Assembly: GCA_012513625.1 (NCBI GenBank)
Contig: JAAZBW010000230.1
Span: 1-5,889, forward strand
From: Actinomycetales bacterium
Lineage (GTDB): Bacteria; Actinomycetota; Actinomycetes; Actinomycetales; Actinomycetaceae
DNA length: 5,889 nt
Direction of reading: 5' to 3'
Position 1 is the first letter of the stretch. Each line of letters opens with the position of its first letter. Below are positions 1 to 4,556 of the stretch, piece by piece. The position numbers and the translations under genes are program-made. The notes below the pieces were generated by a model that saw only the letters and a list, made by a program, of their open reading frames with translations, ran no database searches and was not told the origin of the DNA.

Positions 1-1629
1 CTGGGCACCACGGGCACGCATGGCGGTGAACGCCTCGTGACCCGGAGTGTCGATGAAGGTCATGAGACGGCGGTTGCCACCATGACTGACGTTCACCTGG
101 TAGGCGCCGATCCGCTGGGTGATACCACCCGCCTCGCCCGCCACCACGTCCGAGCGTCGGACCGCATCGAGGAGCTTCGTCTTTCCGTGGTCCACGTGGC
201 CCATGACGGTCACGACTGGCGGACGGTCCTCGAGGTCCTCCTCGGACTCCCCCTCGTCCTCGGCCTCCAGGTCGATGTCGAAGGTTCCGAGGAGTTCGCG
301 GTCCTCGTCCTCCGGGGAGACCATCTCCACCTCGTAGCCGAGTTCGGCCCCGAGGCTCTGGAAGGTCTCCTCATCGAGGGACTGGGTGGCCGTGGCCATC
401 TCACCGAGGTGGAAAAGCACGGTCACGAGTGCTGCGGGGTTCACATCGATCTTGTCGGCAAAGTCCGCAAGTGAGGCACCCGAGCGGATGCGAATCACCT
501 TGCCATCGCCGCGCGGGATGCTCACCCCGCCGATCATCGGAGCTCTCTGCTCCTCGTACTCGAGCCGCTTCGCACGCTTCGACTTCCGTCCCCGAGCCGG
601 ACGGCCGTCCGAACGGCCGAATGCGCCCTGTGTGGAGCCACGGCCACCGCGGCCGCCACCACCCGGGCGCCCGGCGAATCCGGGGCGTCCGCCACCCGCA
701 CCGGGCGCACCACCGGCGCCGGGAGCGCCGGGGCGGCCCCTGCCGCCACCGGCGGGGCGGGCGGCGGGAGCGCCGGGACGTGCGATCGAGCTCTGGCCCG
801 GCATCATGCCGGGGTTCGGCCGGGGTCCGCCGGGGCGCGGACCACCGCCGGGGCGCGGACCACCCGAACCACCAGGACGTGGGCCGCCGGGGCGCGGCAT
901 GCCCTGCGACGGGGCGAACGGGTTGTTACCCGGGCGTGGGCCGCCGGGACGCGGCATCCCCTGCGACGGGGCAAACGGATTGTTACCCGGCCGAGGACCG
1001 CCAGCCCCACCGGGGCGCGGACCACCCGAACCACCCGGGCGCGGCGCAGGCGCCCCCGGCCGTGGGCCGGGAGTGGTGCCGCCGGGCCGCGGCGCACGTG
1101 CGGCAGGTGCCGCTGGCGTGGGAGCCTCCGGCGCCGCGGGCGTGGGAGCCTCCGGCGCCGCGGGCGTGGGAGCCTCCGGCGCCGAAGCTGCCGGGGCTAC
1201 CGGGGCGGGTGCAGGTGCAGGGGCGGGAGTAGGAGCCGGAACGGCCGCCGCGGTGGGCCTTGCCTCGGCTGCCGGGGCCGGAGCAGGCGCAGGTACTGGC
1301 GCGGGGGCCAGAAAAGGCGTAGGGGCGGGCGCCGCCGGTCCGGGCACCGGAACTTCCGGAGCTGCCTGCTCCGGAGCTGCGGGGGCCGGTGCGGCCTGTT
1401 TCGGGGTGGCCTTCGCGGGTGCCGGGGCGGCCTTTGCCTCCACCGGCTTCTTCTCCGCCGCCTTTTGCTCTGGCGGCGGCAACGACTCCCTCACACGCCG
1501 GATGACCGGCGCCTCGAGGGAGGATGACGCATTCTTGACGTACTCGCCCAGCTCATTGAGCTTGGCGAGTACCGTCTTGCTGTCGACACCGAGCTGCTTT
1601 GCAAGCTCGTGGACACGCAGTCTTGACAC
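1..1629 (-). CDS. infB: Translation initiation factor IF-2, N-terminal 543 residues (C-terminus beyond the left edge)
   Basis: IF2 is the GTPase that brings fMet-tRNA to the 30S subunit and promotes 50S joining. The visible protein starts MSRLRVHELAKQLGVDSKT, a typical IF2_N domain (about residues 1-52). A low-complexity linker (about 53-345) follows, first Ala/Pro/Glu-rich, then Gly/Arg/Pro-rich. Next come a basic stretch RKSKRAKR near 348, a second IF2_N-like segment (about 375-435), an acidic stretch (440-468) and the start of the GTPase domain. G1 is GHVDHGKT (477-484, bases 178-201), the G2 threonine lies in GGITQ (501-505) and G3 is DTPGH (527-531). The frame is open to base 1 and ends at the G3 region, so domains II-IV are off-window. 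GTG at 1627-1629 is chosen because AGGAG lies 5 nt upstream and the IF2_N consensus begins there. It is the last visible gene of the rimP-nusA-ylxR-infB series, 56 nt after ylxR. Family knowledge plus visible motifs make the identity secure. Confidence 0.98.
   Translation of the reverse strand, partial: MSRLRVHELAKQLGVDSKTVLAKLNELGEYVKNASSSLEAPVIRRVRESLPPPEQKAAEKKPVEAKAAPAPAKATPKQAAPAPAAPEQAAPEVPVPGPAAPAPTPFLAPAPVPAPAPAPAAEARPTAAAVPAPTPAPAPAPAPVAPAASAPEAPTPAAPEAPTPAAPEAPTPAAPAARAPRPGGTTPGPRPGAPAPRPGGSGGPRPGGAGGPRPGNNPFAPSQGMPRPGGPRPGNNPFAPSQGMPRPGGPRPGGSGGPRPGGGPRPGGPRPNPGMMPGQSSIARPGAPAARPAGGGRGRPGAPGAGGAPGAGGGRPGFAGRPGGGGRGGRGSTQGAFGRSDGRPARGRKSKRAKRLEYEEQRAPMIGGVSIPRGDGKVIRIRSGASLADFADKIDVNPAALVTVLFHLGEMATATQSLDEETFQSLGAELGYEVEMVSPEDEDRELLGTFDIDLEAEDEGESEEDLEDRPPVVTVMGHVDHGKTKLLDAVRRSDVVAGEAGGITQRIGAYQVNVSHGGNRRLMTFIDTPGHEAFTAMRARGAQ
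850..1035 (-). repeat. Gly/Arg/Pro-rich repeats in the IF2 linker, including a 57-bp tandem duplication
   Basis: Two adjacent 57-bp units (881-937 and 938-994) differ at only a few bases. Each encodes the 19-residue block GGPRPGNNPFAPSQGMPRP or its rotation. They are flanked by two identical 24-bp copies (850-873 and 1012-1035) encoding GGSGGPRP. The period is a multiple of three, so expansion or contraction keeps the infB frame. Such RPGG-type linkers are common in actinobacterial IF2. The repeats probably arose by slippage or unequal recombination within the gene. Confidence 0.85.
1117..1184 (-). repeat. 24-bp tandem repeat (about 2.8 copies) in the IF2 linker
   Basis: The 24-bp unit starting cgtgggagcctccggcgccg (plus strand) occurs at 1117-1140 and 1141-1164, and partially at 1165-1184, with no visible differences between copies. 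On the coding strand it gives the 8-residue period AAPEAPTP. The identical copies suggest recent duplication, and copy number may vary between strains. It lies in the Ala/Pro part of the linker, where length changes should be tolerated. Confidence 0.85.
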
Positions 1630-1633
1630 TGAT

Positions 1634-1639
1634 TCTCCT
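1634..1639 (-). promoter_or_regulatory. infB ribosome binding site (AGGAGA)
   Basis: The minus strand reads AGGAGAATCA directly before the GTG start, so AGGAG sits 5 nt from the start codon. It fixes the GTG at 1629 as the infB start. Four of the five core bases (AGGA, 1636-1639) lie in the 3' arm of the SD-covering hairpin, so access to this site may be controlled. Confidence 0.85.
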
Positions 1640-1669
1640 GTCTCGGTCCGTTCCGAGACAGGAACGGAC
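1636..1669 (-). promoter_or_regulatory. Two overlapping, mutually exclusive RNA hairpins in the infB leader
   Basis: In the transcript (minus strand), hairpin B pairs GUCCGUUCC (1669-1661) with GGAACGGAC (1654-1646): 9 perfect pairs around a 6-nt loop, UGUCUC. Hairpin A pairs UCCUGUCUCGG (1663-1653) with CCGAGACAGGA (1646-1636): 11 perfect pairs around a 6-nt loop, AACGGA. The two share bases 1653-1663 and 1646, so both cannot form at once. A buries AGGA of the infB Shine-Dalgarno; B leaves it free. B lies 5' and can form first during transcription. No U-tract follows either stem, so a rho-independent terminator is unlikely. The pairing is read directly from the sequence; a role as a translational switch for infB is inferred. 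Confidence 0.6.
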
Positions 1670-1685
1670 GCCTAGTGCTGGCAGC

Positions 1686-2084
1686 TCATCGCTGGGTACT
1701 CATCGGGTGCCCATCAGCTTCCAACCCGCTTTCCTTGGGTTCGGGCCCGTTCGGGCCCCTGTGATCGATAGTGACCAGCCGGAGCTGGTCCGCGGCGGTG
1801 CTCGTGTCCAGCTGGCCCCTCAGGGCTCGTTGGAACGACCGCCGCCGCACTGCTTGTTCGAGGCAGGAGCTGCTCGGATGCAGCCACGCCCCCCGCCCCT
1901 CCTCGCACCGCAGCGGGTCCAGCAGGACGTGACCGTCCCGGCGCACCCACCGCACCAGATTCTGAGCGGAGTCCCGCGTCCCACACCCGACGCAGGTGCG
2001 TACGGGAGGGGTCAGGGCCTCGTACAGTGTATCGCCTCCCGGGGCCGGGATCCTCTCCGGGCCCCGGAGTGCGTCACGAGTCAC
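1686..2084 (-). CDS. ylxR: YlxR/RnpM family RNA-binding protein (DUF448)
   Basis: This is a small nucleic-acid-binding protein of 132 residues. Family members sit between nusA and infB, and the Bacillus protein, renamed RnpM, is reported to bind RNase P RNA and modulate its activity. Family signatures visible here are PVRTCVGCGTRD (27-38, with C31 and C34), the hallmark GRGAWLH (63-69), C74, and the basic helix QAVRRRSFQRALRG (77-90). The tail (about 93-132) is Asp/Pro/Gly-rich and not recognisable. The GTG start (2082-2084) overlaps the nusA end by 11 nt and has only a weak purine run (GGAAA) upstream, so translation is probably coupled to nusA. The conserved domain begins near residue 27. 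A CTG at codon 20 (2025-2027), 7 nt after a good GGGAGG (2035-2040), is an alternative start that would give 113 residues. Identity is firm; the start is uncertain. Confidence 0.92.
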   Translation of the reverse strand: MTRDALRGPERIPAPGGDTLYEALTPPVRTCVGCGTRDSAQNLVRWVRRDGHVLLDPLRCEEGRGAWLHPSSSCLEQAVRRRSFQRALRGQLDTSTAADQLRLVTIDHRGPNGPEPKESGLEADGHPMSTQR

Positions 2085-3099
2085 TTTCCGCGTGCGGGCC
2101 AGGACCGTCCGCCAGATCCGTCTCCTCCGGGACTTCCTCCATGTCCGAGTGGATATCGATCTTCCACCTGGTGAGGCGCGCGGCGAGGCGGGCGTTCTGG
2201 CCCTCCTTCCCGATCGCGAGGGAGAGTTGGTAGTCCGGAACCACCACCCGTGCGGAGCGGTTCTCCTCGGAGACGATCTCCACGGAGTTCACCCGTGCCG
2301 GCGAGAGCGCGTTGCCGATGAACGCCGCGGGGTCATCCGAGTAGTCCACGATGTCGATCTTCTCGCCCTGCAACTCGGACATAACGGCGCGGACCCTCTG
2401 ACCCATCGGACCGATGCAGGCGCCCTTGGCGTTCAGGCCTGGCGCATGCGCGCGCACGGCGATCTTGGTGCGGTGTCCCGCCTCCCGGGCGATCTCCACG
2501 ATCTCCACGGTGCCGTCCGCCACCTCCGGCGCCTCGAGCGCGAACAACCTCCGTACGAGGTTCGGGTGGGTGCGCGAGAGCGTGATGCTGGCTCCCCTCG
2601 CTCCACGCGAAACGTCGAGCGCGTAGGCGCGGAGCCGCTCCCCGTGCACGTACCGCTCGGTGGGCACCTGCTCCTGGACGGGCAGGACCGCCTCGATCTC
2701 GCCGAGGTCCACCATGACGTTGCGGGTGGACCTGTCGGCCTGGATCACGCCGGAGAGAAGTTCGCCTGCCTTGTCCTTGTAGATGCCGAGGATCTGGGAG
2801 TCCTCCGCGTCCCGAAGGCGCTGCATGATGACCGAGCGTGCGGTGGCGGTGGCGATCCTGCCGAAGTTGGTGGGGGTGTCGTCAAACTCACCCATCCGGG
2901 CGCCGTCCTCGTCGAACTCGGTGGCCACCACCTGGACCGTGCCGGCCCGGCGGTCGATCTCCACACGCGCCTCCTCAATGGCGCCGGGCTGCCGGTGATA
3001 GGCCACGAGGAGGGCCTCCTCGATCGCCCTGATCAGGGTGTCAAATGGAATGCCCCGCTCGGTCTCGATGACCCGGAGGGCGTTCATGTCGATGTCCAC
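2074..3099 (-). CDS. nusA: Transcription termination/antitermination factor NusA
   Basis: NusA binds RNA polymerase and nascent RNA, and modulates pausing, termination, antitermination and coupling to the leading ribosome. The 341-residue product shows the RNAP-binding N-terminal domain (about 1-110, with ETERGIPFDTLIRAIEEAL early on), an S1 domain (about 115-178, LSGVIQ to ITLSRTHP) and two KH domains. The KH GxxG loops are GPMG (230-233) and GKEG (297-300). A short acidic tail ends the protein. There are no AR repeats as in E. coli, and this length is usual for Actinobacteria. The start is GTG at 3097-3099, with AGGAG 5 nt upstream; the in-frame ATG at 3085-3087 (Met5) is 17 nt from that site and less likely. 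The gene follows the rimP stop by 2 nt, and its own stop lies inside the start region of ylxR. Confidence 0.98.
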   Translation of the reverse strand: MDIDMNALRVIETERGIPFDTLIRAIEEALLVAYHRQPGAIEEARVEIDRRAGTVQVVATEFDEDGARMGEFDDTPTNFGRIATATARSVIMQRLRDAEDSQILGIYKDKAGELLSGVIQADRSTRNVMVDLGEIEAVLPVQEQVPTERYVHGERLRAYALDVSRGARGASITLSRTHPNLVRRLFALEAPEVADGTVEIVEIAREAGHRTKIAVRAHAPGLNAKGACIGPMGQRVRAVMSELQGEKIDIVDYSDDPAAFIGNALSPARVNSVEIVSEENRSARVVVPDYQLSLAIGKEGQNARLAARLTRWKIDIHSDMEEVPEETDLADGPGPHAESDS

Positions 3100-3101
3100 G
3101 T

Positions 3102-3563
3102 CTACTCCTTCTCAGCCGCGCGGCCGAAGTCCACCATCATCTGCGCCCGAAGCACCACGGCGTACGGGATCGCCTGCTCGCCCACCACCACCTGCTCGTC
3201 GTCGGCGGCGCTGATCCGGCCCTCGGTGGCGCCGTCGGCGGTCTCGACGCGCGCGAGCCGGCCGATGGCGCGTCGGAAGTGACGCGGGGTTGTCAGTGGC
3301 CGGTCGATACCGGGGGTGGTCACCTCGAGCGTGTAGGTGCCGGGAATCGGGTCCTCCGAATCGAGCGCATCCGAGACGGCGCGCGTGGCGTCCGCGAGCT
3401 GGTCGGAGGTCACGCCTCCGGGACCGTCCACGAGGTCAATGGTCACGCGGACCACGGTGCGCCTCCCGGCCGGGGTGGCGCTGACATCCTCCAGCAGGAG
3501 GCCCACCGACCCGACCGCCGACTCCACGATCGCGCGGAGCTTCTCGATGGGGATGCGGTTCAT
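3102..3563 (-). CDS. rimP: Ribosome maturation factor RimP
   Basis: RimP binds pre-30S particles and is needed for efficient 30S maturation. The protein is 153 residues from the chosen start. The N-terminal alpha/beta domain (about 1-73) begins MNRIPIEKLRAIVESAV. The family signature YTLEVTTPGIDRPLTTPRHF (77-96) matches the usual YxLEVSSPGxxRPL motif. A small C-terminal beta domain follows (about 97-147) and the protein ends in EKE. The start is ATG 3561-3563, because AGGAGG (3569-3574) lies 5 nt before it. A second in-frame ATG at 3576-3578 would add MQEEN, but those codons are themselves the Shine-Dalgarno, so it is unlikely unless a leaderless message exists. It is the first gene of the operon, followed by nusA after 2 nt. 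Confidence 0.97.
   Translation of the reverse strand: MNRIPIEKLRAIVESAVGSVGLLLEDVSATPAGRRTVVRVTIDLVDGPGGVTSDQLADATRAVSDALDSEDPIPGTYTLEVTTPGIDRPLTTPRHFRRAIGRLARVETADGATEGRISAADDEQVVVGEQAIPYAVVLRAQMMVDFGRAAEKE
3105..3109 (-). promoter_or_regulatory. nusA ribosome binding site inside the end of rimP
   Basis: AGGAG on the minus strand lies in the last Lys-Glu codons of rimP, 5 nt before the nusA GTG. It decides for GTG 3099 over the downstream ATG. Its place within rimP implies that nusA translation is coupled to the end of rimP translation. Confidence 0.8.
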
Positions 3564-3568
3564 ATTCT

Positions 3569-3574
3569 CCTCCT
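3569..3574 (-). promoter_or_regulatory. rimP ribosome binding site (AGGAGG)
   Basis: The minus strand reads CAGGAGGAGAAT before ATG 3563. This near-perfect anti-SD match at 5-nt spacing selects the second of two close in-frame ATG codons as the rimP start. Confidence 0.85.
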
Positions 3575-3593
3575 GCATGTAGTTGTCGGAGAC

Positions 3594-3599
3594 ATCGTA
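3594..3599 (-). promoter_or_regulatory. Candidate -10 box (TACGAT) for the rimP-nusA-ylxR-infB operon
   Basis: TACGAT matches the actinobacterial -10 pattern TAnnnT and is a relatively AT-rich spot in GC-rich intergenic DNA. A start site about 7 nt downstream (near 3587) would leave a leader of about 24 nt before the rimP ATG, enough for the Shine-Dalgarno. At 17-19 nt upstream I find only CCCGGG/TCCCGG-like sequence, so there is no good -35. That is common for actinobacterial promoters but lowers confidence. Confidence 0.4.
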
Positions 3600-3656
3600 A
3601 CGCGCCGGGCGCGGGACCCGGGACCCACGCCCGTGGTGGTGGCACCATGGGCGGTG

Positions 3657-4556
3657 ATGACCTTCCGCCGCGCGACACTGGCCGCCCTCGCCCTCCTCCT
3701 GCCCCTCACGGCCGGCTGCGGGCTGCGCCTCGACGAGCCCGATCCGAGCCCCGCCCCGCCCTCCGAGGCCGAGGGGGTCCGGCAGCGGGAGGCGCTACGT
3801 GCGTCCGCCTACGCGGACGCGGCTCCCGGCGGCTCGGAGGCCGCAGCCGCACTCGCCTCCCACGCCGCCGAACACCTCGCGGCACTCGGCGGGGTGTGGG
3901 AGCCCTGGCCGGATGGGGACGGCCCCGTGGACGAGGACGGCCTCCCCCTCCACCCGTCCCCGACGGCGGATGTCGGCCCGTTCCCGGACGTGCAGGGGGT
4001 CCTGGGCTCGCTTGCCGTCACGACGCCGGAGGTGTGCGCGGCGGCGCTCGCCGAGCAGGACCCGGGCCTCGCCACCCTGTACTCCTCGATCTGTGTCTCC
4101 CGCACCCTCGACTGGGATGCGCTCGCCGCCGAACTCGGCATGCCGGGGCCGGAGGCTCCCGCCGCCCCCACCGACCTGTGGACCCGGGACGCGGAGCTGG
4201 TTCGCACCCTGGACGCCGCCGCGTGGGCCACCGACCGGCAGGCGGCCGCGGCCCGCGCCGCGGGTTCGGAGGGCTGGCAGGCACTCGAGGCGCAGGCGCA
4301 CCGCTACCGCGAGCTCGCCCTCGACTCTGCGGCCGCCAATGGCTGGGCCGGGACCACGCAGGACCCACGGCAGCCCAGCTACGACCCGGACGCGCTCCCG
4401 GACCAGACGGCAATCGCCGCCGCCCTCGCGCGGGCGGCGACGGCGGCGGTACCGAACTCGAGTGACCGGGGCGGCGTGCTGGACCTCGCGCTCTCCTCCG
4501 GCCTCACCGCCCGCAGGGCGGACGTAAACCTCGAGGCACTCCCGGGGATCGGCTAG
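3657..4556 (+). CDS. Predicted lipoprotein of unknown function (possibly DUF4439/ferritin-like)
   Basis: This is a 299-residue predicted exported lipoprotein. The N-terminus MTFRRATLAALALLLPLTAG-C has a basic start, a hydrophobic core and a TAGC lipobox, with C21 as the lipidated residue (Thr at -3 is allowed but less usual than Leu). A flexible Asp/Pro/Ser stretch (25-40) would tether it outside the membrane. The mature part is mostly Ala-rich and looks helical, notably about 41-82, 181-233 and 250-275. Two further cysteines, C127 and C146, could form a disulfide. Small DUF4439 (ferritin-like) proteins are often found between rimP and proS in Micrococcales. The placement and helical character suggest membership, but I cannot see metal-ligand motifs. 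The start is ATG 3657; GTG 3654 is adjacent and in frame. The RBS is weak (GGGCGGTG). The frame is open further upstream, but that part is antisense to rimP and lacks a signal peptide. The stop overlaps the proS stop. Confidence 0.75.
   Translation: MTFRRATLAALALLLPLTAGCGLRLDEPDPSPAPPSEAEGVRQREALRASAYADAAPGGSEAAAALASHAAEHLAALGGVWEPWPDGDGPVDEDGLPLHPSPTADVGPFPDVQGVLGSLAVTTPEVCAAALAEQDPGLATLYSSICVSRTLDWDALAAELGMPGPEAPAAPTDLWTRDAELVRTLDAAAWATDRQAAAARAAGSEGWQALEAQAHRYRELALDSAAANGWAGTTQDPRQPSYDPDALPDQTAIAAALARAATAAVPNSSDRGGVLDLALSSGLTARRADVNLEALPGIG

Larger units (their letters stand above)
3564..3656. other. Divergent intergenic region between rimP and the lipoprotein gene
   Basis: These 93 bases separate two genes transcribed away from each other, so they should hold promoters for both. 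The rimP side has the RBS and the TACGAT candidate. The middle holds a tandem gggaccc repeat (3613-3619, 3620-3626) and a small palindrome, CCACG-CC-CGTGG (3625-3636), a possible but unproven operator. I see no convincing promoter for the plus-strand gene. Confidence 0.6.

Noticed and set aside
850..1184. Repeats as a CRISPR array or mobile element
   Set aside because: The repeats are in frame within the IF2 linker, have no unique spacers, and there is no transposase or terminal inverted repeat.
1636..1669. Reading the infB leader hairpins as a rho-independent terminator
   Set aside because: There is no U-tract after either stem, and the 3' arm merges into the infB Shine-Dalgarno, so a translational role fits better.
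386..1675. Long plus-strand open frame (429 codons), Pro/Gly/Ala-rich, opposite infB
   Set aside because: It is the antisense shadow of the IF2 linker; GC-rich codon bias keeps this frame open. It has no RBS, and the opposite strand carries clear IF2 domains.
2055..2069. CTCCGGG-C-CCCGGAG inverted repeat just after the nusA stop
   Set aside because: It lies in the ylxR coding region with only a 1-nt centre and no T-tract, so it is probably a chance GC-rich palindrome.
1996..3282. Plus-strand open frame of 428 codons opposite nusA
   Set aside because: It is antisense to a NusA with intact S1 and KH motifs, and shows no recognisable protein family of its own.
3279..3656. Upstream in-frame extension of the lipoprotein gene by 126 codons
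   Set aside because: Most of it is antisense to rimP, and it would bury the signal peptide and lipobox inside the protein. The start at 3657 is far more consistent.
3647..4465. Alternative plus-strand frame starting at ATG 3647
   Set aside because: Its translation is Arg/Pro/Gly-rich, typical of an off-frame reading in high-GC DNA, and it lacks the signal peptide seen in the 3657 frame.
4507..4521. 6-bp hairpin CCGCCC-GCA-GGGCGG near the end of the lipoprotein gene as terminator
   Set aside because: The stem is short, inside the coding sequence and not followed by T residues on either strand; such stems are frequent by chance in this DNA.
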